Part shown: in pieces, positions 43,016 to 52,150 of the stretch
Layout of the letters: every line of letters starts with the position of its first letter
Position numbering within the stretch: position 1 is the first letter of the stretch
Assembly: GCF_900177795.1 (NCBI RefSeq)
Contig: NZ_FXWJ01000005.1
Span: 1-64,000 of the forward strand
DNA: 64,000 nt
Direction: 5' to 3'
Origin: Plantibacter elymi (nom. nud.)
Lineage (GTDB): Bacteria; Actinomycetota; Actinomycetes; Actinomycetales; Microbacteriaceae
The notes under the pieces: generated by a model
Told to the model about the DNA's origin: nothing
Databases searched by the model: none
What the model saw: only the letters and a program-made list of their open reading frames with translations
Program-made: the position numbers and the translations under genes

Positions 43016-43161
43016 GTCTGTAGGGTTTGCTGAGGTCGACAACACACCCTTGGGCTAACCGCCTTTGGCTTGCGTGACGGCTTGGTCCGAGCAGGATCGA
43101 AACGTGGTTTGAGGTCGCTAGGCCGTTGGCCCACCTACCCACTCGATGAAAGGCCGCAACC

Positions 43162-46100
43162 GTGGACGCTTCTGAACTCAACTCCATCGTCGGTCAGGGG
43201 CTGGAGCAGCTTGGATTGGGGCTTCTCCCCGTCGTCGAGGGCGCCTTTGCCGAGGCAGTTCCAGGGGTCGAGTGGACTCGGATCCTCGAGGAGAAGGACC
43301 GCGCAGCCGGGGGCGGGCATGGGCGGTACTCGGCGACCGACGTGTCGCTCATGCTTCGGGCGATGACCGAGCGGATCGGGGAGCTGGGGTACCCGTTCGA
43401 CCGCGTGCTGTCGCGGAGCGCTCGCGGGTATGCGAGTGAGCTTCGGGAGGTCCGGAACGCCTGGGCGCATAACGCAGGGTTTACGGAGCAGTCGGCGTAT
43501 CGGGCATTGGATTCGATGCAGTTATTGCTGGAGAGTGTTGGGGCGGCGGAGCAGGCTGCGGTTGTGGGGGAGTTGAAGGGGCGGGTGTTGAGCCCTTCGA
43601 CAGGGTCGGGGACCGAGACGGGTGCGTTGACGAAGACGGCGAACGAAGACGAGATGGGCCCTTCGACAGGCTCAGGGACCGGAGCGGTTGCGTCGACAGG
43701 GTTGGCCGACGGTCGCGAAGCGGAAGATGGGCAGAGCGCCGCAGGCTCCATTTCGGTTGACGGCGCCGCCGGCTCCTTGTCTGCCGAAGGCACCGCATCC
43801 GCTGCAGGCCCCGCATCCGTCTCCATCCGCGTCAGCGCGACGCCGACGCTCAGCTACGCGATGGCGCACTGCAGCATCGCGGTGATCGACGAGATCGTCC
43901 TCGAGAACCACGGTGGGGAACGCCGGGCGGCGTCCGTCGAGATCGACGTCGTCACCGCCGACGGTGCCCTCGCCGACACCAAGGTGCTCCTCGCCGACCT
44001 CGGCGAAGACCGCACCACCCTCCTGCGCAGCCCCGAGGTCCTCCTCGACCCACGCCGCATGCTCCTCGTCGACGAACAGCGCCCCGGCGTCATCCGCGTC
44101 ACCGTGCGCGACGCCGCAGGCACCCAGCTCGGCACCGTCGAGAGCCCCGTCACCGTGCTCGCGTCCAACCAGTGGATCGCCGCACCCATGCAGCTCGGCC
44201 TCGAACTCCTCGCCGCCCACGTGCAACCCAACGCTCTCGTCGTCAGCGAGCTCATGCTCGAGGTCTCCGACCTCCTCGACCAGCAGACCGGCAACAGCTC
44301 CCTCGCCACCTACCAACTCGACGACCCCGCCCGCATCGACGCCATCGTCGCCGCCGTCTGGGACGCCGCCCGCGCCCGCGACATCCGCTACGCCGAACCA
44401 CCCGCCAGCTGGGGCCAGAGCGGCCAGAAGGTCCGCACCCCCGAGGAAGTCCTCACCAGCCACCTCGGCACCTGCCTCGACACCACCATCCTGCTCGCGT
44501 CCGTCCTCGAAGCCATCGGCATCCACCCCCTGCTCTGGCTGCTCAAGGACCACATCTTCCTCGGCTACTGGCGCGTCCAGACCACCCTCGACGTCGTCGC
44601 CAGCACCGACGTCTCCGAAGCCGTCAACTCCCTCGAACTCGGCCGCATCGGCGTCGTCGAGACCACCATGCTCACCGGCACCTCCGCCACCTTCGCCGAC
44701 GCCTCCCGCCGGCCCCACACCGACCACCTCGCCGGCTCACTCGACGACTTCATCGGCGTCACCGACGTGGTCCAGGCTCGCCTCCGCAAGATCTACCCGC
44801 TGCCCAGCCGCCGCATCAACGCCGAGGGCGAACCCGTCGTCACCCTCTACCAGGCACCCGAAGCCCGCGCCCTCACGCAGGACGCCCCTGCCACCGCCGA
44901 GTCGACCGCCGCCGGCCACGGCCCCGACGTCCCGAAGCGCGTCTCCACCTGGAAGAACGCCCTCCTCGACCTCAGCCTCCGCAACAAGCTCATCAACTAC
45001 ACCGACCGATCCGGCTTCGAGCTCGCCGTCCCCGGTCCGGCGCTCGGCCGCCTCGAGGACAGCATCAATCACGGCACCCCCCTCACCCTGGTCGCCTCCG
45101 ACAGCGTCGCCACGATCGACCAGCAGCGCGGCATCCGCTTCGGCCGCGACCTCGACGAAAGCGACCGCATCACCTTCCTCGAGGACAAGAAGAGCGCCTT
45201 CATCGACGTCACCGAGGCCGCCTACCCGACGAAGCTCCGCGCCCTCGCCTACAAGGCCAAGACGATCGTCGAGGAGACCGGCGCCAACAACCTCTACCTC
45301 GCGTTCGGCATGCTGAGCTGGCGCTTCGGCGACCGCGACCTCCGCTCACCCCTCGTGCTCGTGCCGGTCACGCTCACGACCACGAGCCGTGGCTCCTCCT
45401 ACCGCCTCACCCTCGACGAGTCGGGCTCCTCCACGCCCAACTACTGCCTGCTCGAGAAGCTGCGGCTGAGCTTCGGTCTGGAGATCCCCGGACTCGCGAA
45501 CCCCGTCGAGGACGGCTCCGGCATCGACCTCCCGGCCGCGTTCACCGCCGTGCGTCAGGCGATCCTCGACGCCGGCCTGCCGTTCCGCGTGGAGGAGACG
45601 GCGTCGCTGTCGATCCTCCAGTTCGCGAAGTACCGGCTGTGGAAGGACCTCGACGAGAACTGGGAGACCCTCGCCTCCAACAGCCTCGTCGACCACCTCA
45701 TCAACTCGCCGCTCGAGGCCTACGCCGACCCCACGCCCGCGCAGACCGACACCGACCTCGACCGCCTCGGCCTCGACTGCCCGGTCGCCGCCGACTCCTC
45801 CCAGCTCGACGCCGTCGCCGAAGCGGTCGCCGGCCGCACCTTCGTGCTCGAAGGCCCTCCGGGCACCGGCAAGTCGCAGACCATCACCAACCTCCTCGCC
45901 CGCTCGCTCGCCGAGGGCAAGAAGGTCCTCTTCGTCGCCGAGAAGCGTGCGGCGCTCAACGTCGTCAAGCAGCGACTCGAAGACGTCGGACTCGGTGCGT
46001 TCTCGCTCGACCTCCACGACAAGGGCGCGCGGCCCAACGTCGTCCGCGCGCAAATCAAGACCGGCCTCGACCTCCGCACGAAGGCCGACATCGACGCGCT

Positions 46101-49100
46101 GAGCACCAACCGCGAGCTGTCCGAGTCCGGCCTCCGCACCCTCACCCGCTACGCCGACCGCCTCCACGAGGTCAACGCCGCCGGCTTCTCGCTCTACTCC
46201 GCGCGGAGTCGCCTGCTCGCGATGGACCACGACCTCGTCCCGATGGCGATGCCCGAGCAGCTCGTCGCCGCCGGAACGTCCGAGGCCTTCGAGCAGCTGC
46301 GGCAGGTGTTCCGCGACCTCCCCGAGCGCTCCGACCTCGCACGCCCGAGCACGACCCACCCGTGGGCGTTCCTCGACGGCCCGTCGGCTCCCGGGCTCGA
46401 CGCCGCGACCGTGCAGCAGGCCGCACGCGCGCTGGACGCCGCTCTGGCTGCGACCCTCGACGCCGGCCTCCCGATCGACGCCCTGCGCCTCGCGACGCGC
46501 CCCGACCTCCTCGGCCTCTGGTCGACCGCGGTCGCCGCACCGCGCCTGCCGATCGGCGCGCTGATGGCTGGAACCAGGCCCGAGGACTTCACCCGGCTCG
46601 ACGACGCCCTCGCGGCCGCCGAACAGCTCCGCGACGCCCAGGCCGAGTGGCGCTCGGCCTTCATGCCCGCCATCCTCGACCGCGACATCGCCGGCCCGCT
46701 CCACGCCGCCGAGCAGGCTGCCGCGTCGAGCTTCTTCGGTCGCAAGAAGCGGCTCCGGGCCGCGCTCGCCCGGCTGAGCGACGTGCTCGCCGTCGACGCG
46801 ACCTCGTTCAAGGTCAAGCAGCTCGTGCCGCAGCTCACCGAGGCGAAGGCGGCGCAGGACCGCCTCGTCCAGCTGCGCGGCACGCTCCGCTCGACCGCCC
46901 TGCCGCTCGTCGGCGACCGTTGGAACCCGCTCGTCGAGCCGACCCAGCCCGTGCGCGAACTCCTCGGCTGGTACCGCTGGCTGTCGGAGGGCTTCCGCCT
47001 GCCTGGCACGCCCGACGACGCGTTCATCACCGCGGTCCGCGACCACTACGCCACGACCCAGCCGTCGCAGCAGGCGGCTCAGGCGCTGACGACGCTCGCG
47101 AGCACCTGGAGCGACTTCCTTCGCATCGCGTCGGTCAGCACCGAGCGCCTGTCGGCGTGGGCGGGTGGCGAGGGCTTCCTGCAGGCCTGGTGGTCGACGC
47201 GCGACGCCCGCCGTCTCGACGCCGCCGAGCCCGTCGTCCTCGAACGGTGGCTCGACCTCGTGCGGGTCATCGAACCGCTCCGCACCCATGGGCTCGACGA
47301 CGTCCGCGCTGCGATCCTCGCCGGTCGCATCGAGACCGAGGACGCGACGCTCGCCTTCGAGAAGGGCCTCGCACAGGCGTCGATCGACGAGCGCGAGCGC
47401 ACCACCACGCTCGACGCCTTCGACGCCACCGCGCACAACCGCAGCGTCACCCGCTTCACCACGAGCGTGAAGGCCGTGCGCGAGGAGTTGCCGCGGGCGA
47501 TCCCGGCGTCGGTGCTCGGCTTGCGGACGTTCAGTTCGCAGTCGGAGAGCGGTCAGGTCGGCGGGCTGCGTCGACAGATCGACCGCCAGCGCGGTGGCAT
47601 GAGCGTCCGTGCGCTGCTCGAGAACTTCGGCGAGCTCATCACCCAGATCATGCCGTGCACGCTCGCGAGCCCGGAGTCGGTCGCGCGCTTCTTCCCGGCC
47701 GCCGCCGAGCTGTTCGACATCGTCGTGTTCGATGAGGCGTCGCAGATCCGGGTCGCCGACGCGATCGGCGCGATGGGGCGTTCGCGCTCGGTCGTGGTCG
47801 TGGGCGACAGCAAGCAGATGCCGCCGACGACCTTCGCCGAGGCTGGCGCGACGATCGACGACGACGCCGACTACACGAGCGAGGTGCTGCAGGACGAGGA
47901 GTCGATCCTCTCCGAGTGCGTGCAGGCGCGGGTGCCCAGCAAGTGGCTGTCGTGGCACTACCGCAGCCAGGACGAGTCGCTCATCGCGTTCTCGAACCAC
48001 CACTACTACGACAGCCAGTTGTCGTCGTTCCCGGCGCCGTTCGCGGGTGCGGGCGACGGTGGGGTCGCGGGTCACGGGCTGGCGTTCGTGCGGCTGGACG
48101 GGCAGTTCGAGCGGGGTGGCCGCGGCAAGTCGTTGCGGACCAACCCGGTGGAGGCTCAGGCGATCGTCGAGGAGATCTCGCGCCGCTTCGAAGCATCGCC
48201 GGAGGAGACGCCGTCGCTCGGGGTCATCACGTTCAACGCGCAGCAGCGGACGTTGATCGAGGACCTGCTGCGCGACAGCGCCGACCCGCGGATCGCGCTG
48301 GCGCTCGACGAGCAGGACGGGCTCTTCGTCAAGAACCTGGAGAACGTGCAGGGCGACGAGCGCGACACGATCCTGTTCTCGATCGCGTTCAGTGCGAACG
48401 AGAAGGGCGTGATCCCGTTGAACTTCGGTCCGCTCACGCGGGCGGGTGGCGAGCGGCGGTTGAACGTCGCGGTGACGCGGGCGCGGCGACAGGTGGTGCT
48501 GTTCGCGAGCTTCGACCCGTCGGAGCTGCGGGCGGAGCAGACCTCGTCGATCGGCATCAAACACCTGAAGGCGTACCTGGAGCTGGCGCAGCGGGGGAGC
48601 GAAGCAGCCGGCGAGGACGGGCGTCGTCAGGCGATCATCGACCGCCACCGCGACGAGATCGCCGACGAGCTGCGCTACGCCGGGCATGCGGTGCGGACGG
48701 ACGTGGGGTTGTCTGACTTCCGGGTCGACATCAGCATCGCGACTGAAGCGGAGCCGGACCGACCGCTGGTGGCGGTGCTGCTCGATGGCGCGTCGTGGCG
48801 TGAGCGTCGGACGGTCGCGGACCGTGACGGACTGCCGGTCGAGGTGCTGAGCGGCCTGATGCGGTGGCCGGGCGTCGAGCGCGTGTGGTTGCCGGAGTGG
48901 TTGCACCACCGTGTGGAGGTGCTGGACCGGTTGGTCGCGGCGGTGGAGGCTGCGGCCGAGCGGGTTGCCGCGGGGAGTGCGGTGGCGGAGGTATCGGGTG
49001 TTGCGGAGTCGGATCCGGCTGATACGTCGGTTGCCGATGATGCGGACGCCGCCCCCGAAGATTCGGATGCACCCGCGCCTGCTCGCAGTGCCCGAGTGCG

Positions 49101-49773
49101 CGAGTGGTCGGAGCGGCTGGCGTCGCTGGAGACCCTGTCGGAGTTCCGCGACCGCAAGGTCGGTGCGGCGCAGCCCGTCGAGGCGGCGCCGGTAGCGGAT
49201 ACGTCCGCGCGCCACCCGGAGCTCTCGGAGTACCAGCCCTGGGACGCTCCCACGCTGGGCACGATCGAGGTACTCGACCGCTTGCCCGGGCGGCAGTCGG
49301 TCGTGGCGGTGCAGGGCGCGATCCGTGCTGCGGTCGAGGCTGAGGGGCCGATCCACGTGACGCGTCTGGCGAAGCTGGTCGCGGGTGCGTTCGGTCTCGA
49401 CCGGGTAGCGGGTTCGCGGGCGAAGTCGATCCTCGACAAGGTCCCGGCCGAACTGTTGGGCCGCTCCGACGAGCCGTTCGCCTGGCCGACGTCGATCGAC
49501 CCACTCACTTGGCGCGGAGCCCGTCAGTCCTCGGCGGAAGCGGCGCGTGCGATCGAGCACATCTCCCTGGTGGAGATCGCGAACGCGATGGCGATCGCCG
49601 CGGAGGAGTCCGCCGGCCTCTCGCCCGACGAACTCCGCCGAGAGACCCTGGCGATCTTCGGCGGCAAGCGCGTCACCACCGCGATCGGAGCCCGCCTCGA
49701 CGAGGCGTTGGAGTTCGGGTTGGCCTCGGGGAGGTTGGCGCGCAGCGGCCCGGACACTATCGTCGCCAAGTAA
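43162..49773 (+). CDS. hhe: Giant defence protein: HEPN, transglutaminase-like, DUF4011, SF1 helicase, Vsr-like nuclease, DUF3320 (Hhe-like)
   Basis: 2203 residues. Residues about 1-140 are a Swt1-type HEPN domain with RNAWAH (Arg98, His103), the Rx4H ribonuclease motif. A low-complexity linker (143-230) follows. Then a beta region and a transglutaminase-like segment (LGTCLDTTILLASVLEAIGIHPLLWLLKDHIFLGYW), DUF4011 (KNALLDLSLRNKLINYT), and an SF1/Upf1-like helicase with Walker A EGPPGTGKSQT (Lys904), Walker B VVFDEASQIR (Asp1524) and NVAVTRARRQ. Near 1825-1900 is a Vsr/DUF559-type nuclease (FRVDISI, Asp1856), then DUF3320. From memory, databases name this family the anti-phage protein Hhe. GTG start with AAAGG upstream. 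Two REP elements are embedded in frame in the linker. Confidence 0.9.
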   Translation: MDASELNSIVGQGLEQLGLGLLPVVEGAFAEAVPGVEWTRILEEKDRAAGGGHGRYSATDVSLMLRAMTERIGELGYPFDRVLSRSARGYASELREVRNAWAHNAGFTEQSAYRALDSMQLLLESVGAAEQAAVVGELKGRVLSPSTGSGTETGALTKTANEDEMGPSTGSGTGAVASTGLADGREAEDGQSAAGSISVDGAAGSLSAEGTASAAGPASVSIRVSATPTLSYAMAHCSIAVIDEIVLENHGGERRAASVEIDVVTADGALADTKVLLADLGEDRTTLLRSPEVLLDPRRMLLVDEQRPGVIRVTVRDAAGTQLGTVESPVTVLASNQWIAAPMQLGLELLAAHVQPNALVVSELMLEVSDLLDQQTGNSSLATYQLDDPARIDAIVAAVWDAARARDIRYAEPPASWGQSGQKVRTPEEVLTSHLGTCLDTTILLASVLEAIGIHPLLWLLKDHIFLGYWRVQTTLDVVASTDVSEAVNSLELGRIGVVETTMLTGTSATFADASRRPHTDHLAGSLDDFIGVTDVVQARLRKIYPLPSRRINAEGEPVVTLYQAPEARALTQDAPATAESTAAGHGPDVPKRVSTWKNALLDLSLRNKLINYTDRSGFELAVPGPALGRLEDSINHGTPLTLVASDSVATIDQQRGIRFGRDLDESDRITFLEDKKSAFIDVTEAAYPTKLRALAYKAKTIVEETGANNLYLAFGMLSWRFGDRDLRSPLVLVPVTLTTTSRGSSYRLTLDESGSSTPNYCLLEKLRLSFGLEIPGLANPVEDGSGIDLPAAFTAVRQAILDAGLPFRVEETASLSILQFAKYRLWKDLDENWETLASNSLVDHLINSPLEAYADPTPAQTDTDLDRLGLDCPVAADSSQLDAVAEAVAGRTFVLEGPPGTGKSQTITNLLARSLAEGKKVLFVAEKRAALNVVKQRLEDVGLGAFSLDLHDKGARPNVVRAQIKTGLDLRTKADIDALSTNRELSESGLRTLTRYADRLHEVNAAGFSLYSARSRLLAMDHDLVPMAMPEQLVAAGTSEAFEQLRQVFRDLPERSDLARPSTTHPWAFLDGPSAPGLDAATVQQAARALDAALAATLDAGLPIDALRLATRPDLLGLWSTAVAAPRLPIGALMAGTRPEDFTRLDDALAAAEQLRDAQAEWRSAFMPAILDRDIAGPLHAAEQAAASSFFGRKKRLRAALARLSDVLAVDATSFKVKQLVPQLTEAKAAQDRLVQLRGTLRSTALPLVGDRWNPLVEPTQPVRELLGWYRWLSEGFRLPGTPDDAFITAVRDHYATTQPSQQAAQALTTLASTWSDFLRIASVSTERLSAWAGGEGFLQAWWSTRDARRLDAAEPVVLERWLDLVRVIEPLRTHGLDDVRAAILAGRIETEDATLAFEKGLAQASIDERERTTTLDAFDATAHNRSVTRFTTSVKAVREELPRAIPASVLGLRTFSSQSESGQVGGLRRQIDRQRGGMSVRALLENFGELITQIMPCTLASPESVARFFPAAAELFDIVVFDEASQIRVADAIGAMGRSRSVVVVGDSKQMPPTTFAEAGATIDDDADYTSEVLQDEESILSECVQARVPSKWLSWHYRSQDESLIAFSNHHYYDSQLSSFPAPFAGAGDGGVAGHGLAFVRLDGQFERGGRGKSLRTNPVEAQAIVEEISRRFEASPEETPSLGVITFNAQQRTLIEDLLRDSADPRIALALDEQDGLFVKNLENVQGDERDTILFSIAFSANEKGVIPLNFGPLTRAGGERRLNVAVTRARRQVVLFASFDPSELRAEQTSSIGIKHLKAYLELAQRGSEAAGEDGRRQAIIDRHRDEIADELRYAGHAVRTDVGLSDFRVDISIATEAEPDRPLVAVLLDGASWRERRTVADRDGLPVEVLSGLMRWPGVERVWLPEWLHHRVEVLDRLVAAVEAAAERVAAGSAVAEVSGVAESDPADTSVADDADAAPEDSDAPAPARSARVREWSERLASLETLSEFRDRKVGAAQPVEAAPVADTSARHPELSEYQPWDAPTLGTIEVLDRLPGRQSVVAVQGAIRAAVEAEGPIHVTRLAKLVAGAFGLDRVAGSRAKSILDKVPAELLGRSDEPFAWPTSIDPLTWRGARQSSAEAARAIEHISLVEIANAMAIAAEESAGLSPDELRRETLAIFGGKRVTTAIGARLDEALEFGLASGRLARSGPDTIVAK
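43591..43682. repeat. Two REP elements embedded in the Hhe-like coding sequence
   Basis: CCTTCGACAGGGTCGGGGACC (first copy, near 43594) and CCTTCGACAGGCTCAGGGAC (second copy, near 43657) match the intergenic REP motif. Both are read in frame as PSTGSGTE and PSTGSGTG (residues about 145-152 and 167-174) in the linker after the HEPN domain. Confidence 0.88.
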
Positions 49774-49799
49774 GCCGACTGTTTAGGATCGCTGCGCCC

Positions 49800-49839
49800 G
49801 CCGGATGGGGGTGTTGATCCCGGTTCGATTCCATCCGGC
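49800..49839. terminator. Bidirectional hairpin terminator
   Basis: GCCGGATGG (49800-49808) pairs with CCATCCGGC (49831-49839) around a 22-nt loop. It lies between the convergent Hhe-like and Mrr genes. The loop contains GGTTCGATTCC, which looks like a tRNA T-arm by chance. Confidence 0.75.
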
Positions 49840-49847
49840 AGCTCGGC

Positions 49848-50792
49848 CTATTCGAAGAAGTCGGCGTCGATCTCGACTGCGTGATAGAGGTGCTTCACCT
49901 GCACACCTACTCGGTACTTGATCATGAGATCGACGAGGCGTTCGCCGTCGATCAAGATAATTCTCGACGGGACTGCATCGGCGTACGTTGCGGCAGACGG
50001 CGTGAAGGCTGATGTGGTGAGGAAGACACCCCTGCTCGCGCCGAAGCCGTGGAGCGCTCCAACGAAGGCCTGGATGGTCTCCCGACTGATGTTGTTGCCG
50101 GCCTTGTAACGTTTCGCCTGAACATAGATCCGCTCAAGCCCTAGAGCATCCTGGTTGATGACGCCATCCACGCCGCCGTCTCCGGAGCCCCCGATGCGTT
50201 TGCCCCGCTGTTCCGCGCCTCCGTACCCCATCGCGAGAAGCAGATCGACCACGGCCTGTTCGAAGAAATCAGGGTGACTTTCACGGAGTCGTGAGAGCAG
50301 TTCTTGTCCGACTTCCGCCTCGATGCGAGAAACACCCGTTTCGATCTGTTCGATCGGATCCAATGAAGCGATCTCGGCAGTGGCCTGGGGATCTGTCGCG
50401 GGACTGGTTGTTCCCGACTTCGACGCAGGCCAGAATGGCGCGAATATCTCGCGCGCACTCGCGTAATCCAATCCATCGGGATAGCGAGCGAGTGCCCGGT
50501 GGCCTTCGTCATTGATTACATAGTGGCCCCGCATCGGGCGATCGATCCAAGATGCCTTCGTGAGGTGACTCAACGCCCAGCCGATTCGCTGCTCAGCACG
50601 GGATGAACCGGACGACAACGTCTCGGCGCGCGCTTCGGGAGAAAGGCCGGATGCTTCCGCGACAGCGTCGAAGATGTCCTTGCGGTGGCGAGTCTGTCCG
50701 TCGGCGAGAATTCGTAGGGTCGGAGTGACGAATGCCGGCCAGATTGGTACAAGAGAAGCGTCGTCGCCACTGTCGAGAGTCATGGCCTCCAC
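49848..50792 (-). CDS. mrr: Mrr-family restriction endonuclease
   Basis: 314 residues. The N-terminal winged-helix part (VTPTLRILADGQTRHRKDIFDAVAEASGLSPEARAETLSSG... RIGWALSHLTKASWIDRPMRGHYVINDEGHRAL) and the C-terminal nuclease (HPDFFEQAVVDLLLAMGYGG... GGSGDGGVDGVINQDALGLERIYVQAKRYK, Asp209, Gln225-Ala-Lys227) match Mrr, which cuts methylated or stressed DNA. The final Glu of the classic motif is Gln here, as in Mrr proteins. The start is the GTG at 50792; an ATG at 50783 is nearly as good. It follows the 418-residue gene by 61 bp and is convergent with the Hhe-like gene. Confidence 0.9.
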   Translation of the reverse strand: MEAMTLDSGDDASLVPIWPAFVTPTLRILADGQTRHRKDIFDAVAEASGLSPEARAETLSSGSSRAEQRIGWALSHLTKASWIDRPMRGHYVINDEGHRALARYPDGLDYASAREIFAPFWPASKSGTTSPATDPQATAEIASLDPIEQIETGVSRIEAEVGQELLSRLRESHPDFFEQAVVDLLLAMGYGGAEQRGKRIGGSGDGGVDGVINQDALGLERIYVQAKRYKAGNNISRETIQAFVGALHGFGASRGVFLTTSAFTPSAATYADAVPSRIILIDGERLVDLMIKYRVGVQVKHLYHAVEIDADFFE

Positions 50793-50853
50793 CTTGCCCT
50801 ATCTGCACTGAGATGCTGGGGGGCATCCCCTTCGATCATCTGCGTTCTGTCGA

Positions 50854-52110
50854 TCATCGCTTTGAGTTGTCGTCAGGCTTCTTCTCGTCGCCTCGTCGAC
50901 GGAGCATCCGCTCGGACATGCCGCCCAGCAGCGTCCCCGCTGCGACGCGAGCGCGGTCGACTCCTTCATTCCCGAGGCGGACCGCTGCGCCGACACCGGC
51001 TGCGCCGGTCTCGAGAGCGCTGTCGCGAACGTCGGCAGCCGCCTCGCCCCATCGCTTCACGTGCAGTGCCTCATGGTCACTCTCGATACCCAGTCGGCTT
51101 TCGAATTCCACGATGGCAGCCGATGCATGGTTGCTCGAATGAACGACCTTGCGAGCGGAGAACGGGTTCAACAACACCTTCCCATTCGCCAGCGTTGCTG
51201 CCGCGTTGATTCGAACGAGGAGGGCTTCGGTGGTCTTCGCGATGCGGTTCAAGCGGTTCCTTCGTGCGGCCTGCAGCCCCACCCGGTGAGCGTCGAGCTC
51301 TGCAGGTGAACCATCCAGCACCCGGTCGAGTTCGAGGATGGCGATGCCGTCCTGCAGCTGGAAGCATCGAGCGAGAACGGCGAGCCATTCGCCCACGGAT
51401 GACTCGGCGGCCTTTGCCAGGACGGCGAGGTCGTCGACGTTCCCTTCCCGCTCCAACTTCTCCGCAATGGCGTCGAGCTGCAGCAGTGAATACGCCTGAG
51501 TGCGAGCGACAATGCCGGAAGAGTTCTGAATCTTCGACCAACCGGTCTCAGACACCCGTCCGGAATGCTCCCGGATCGTCATGGCCTCTTCGATCATGAG
51601 GTCGACGCCGATCATGTCGGCGAGAACAGAGTCTCGCTGACCGCGGAGGAGATCGTCGACCTTGGCGTCGATCTTCGCGAGGTAGTCAGTGATTTCATCC
51701 ATGGCCTGCTGCATTGCGATCTGCGTCATGATGCCTGCCGCGCCAGCCAGGATCGCAGGGTTCGCGACGAGCGTTGCCGGACCCTTCACGAACTGGATGA
51801 TCCCGTTGATCTTCCCGCCGTCCATCAATACGGCGCGACTGACGCCCGGAGACGAACCCTTCATCAGCGGGTACTTCTGCAGAGCCTTCGCGGATTCCTT
51901 CGTCAGCTTTACCCACCGGCCGGAGCCTGCGGCGATGTGAGATCCCACCTGAGCGGCGGTCGCGGCATGCCCCATAGCAGGACGAAGGCGCTCAAGCCCG
52001 AGGTGCTTTGACGTCAATCCCTCTGCTGTGATGAACCGTTCGACAGCAGCTGGATCGCCGATGACGGCCAGACCATCTTCGTCTGCGATCAGTTCGATCT
52101 CGTCACTCAT
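50854..52110 (-). CDS. Unrecognised protein with hydrophobic core, upstream of mrr
   Basis: 418 residues, family not recognised. The N-terminus is acidic (SDEIELIADEDGLAVIGDPAAVERFI). Residues about 103-134 are hydrophobic (IIQFVKGPATLVANPAILAGAAGIMTQIA), long enough for one or two membrane passes, and run into a helical region (QQAMDEITDYLAKIDAKVDDLLRGQRDSVLADM). The rest is helical and charged, ending RRRGDEKKPDDNSKR. AAAGGATCACCCC before the ATG at 52110 is a good ribosome site. With mrr 61 bp downstream on the same strand, it may be a membrane-acting partner of the nuclease; that is inference. Confidence 0.72.
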   Translation of the reverse strand: MSDEIELIADEDGLAVIGDPAAVERFITAEGLTSKHLGLERLRPAMGHAATAAQVGSHIAAGSGRWVKLTKESAKALQKYPLMKGSSPGVSRAVLMDGGKINGIIQFVKGPATLVANPAILAGAAGIMTQIAMQQAMDEITDYLAKIDAKVDDLLRGQRDSVLADMIGVDLMIEEAMTIREHSGRVSETGWSKIQNSSGIVARTQAYSLLQLDAIAEKLEREGNVDDLAVLAKAAESSVGEWLAVLARCFQLQDGIAILELDRVLDGSPAELDAHRVGLQAARRNRLNRIAKTTEALLVRINAAATLANGKVLLNPFSARKVVHSSNHASAAIVEFESRLGIESDHEALHVKRWGEAAADVRDSALETGAAGVGAAVRLGNEGVDRARVAAGTLLGGMSERMLRRRGDEKKPDDNSKR

Positions 52111-52150
52111 GGGGTGATCCTTTGGTTGTGGGTTGGGCTCGTCAGTCAAC

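Noticed and set aside
42900-43190. Minus-strand frame with repeated ATEPQSHR peptide
   Set aside because: It only translates the 8-bp tandem repeat and has no promoter or ribosome site.
44172-47735. 1187-codon open frame on the plus strand inside the Hhe-like gene
   Set aside because: Arg/Pro/His-rich translation in another phase of the same gene, produced by GC bias.
45346-49560. 1404-codon open frame on the minus strand opposite the Hhe-like gene
   Set aside because: It is the antisense shadow of a GC-rich gene; its translation is Arg/Glu/Asp/Val-rich without any domain, whereas the plus-strand frame carries intact helicase and nuclease motifs.
49800-49860. tRNA gene or att site suggested by GGTTCGATTCC
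   Set aside because: The T-arm stem does not pair (CCCGG before, CCATC after) and no anticodon or D arm is found. The sequence is explained by a 9-bp hairpin between convergent genes.
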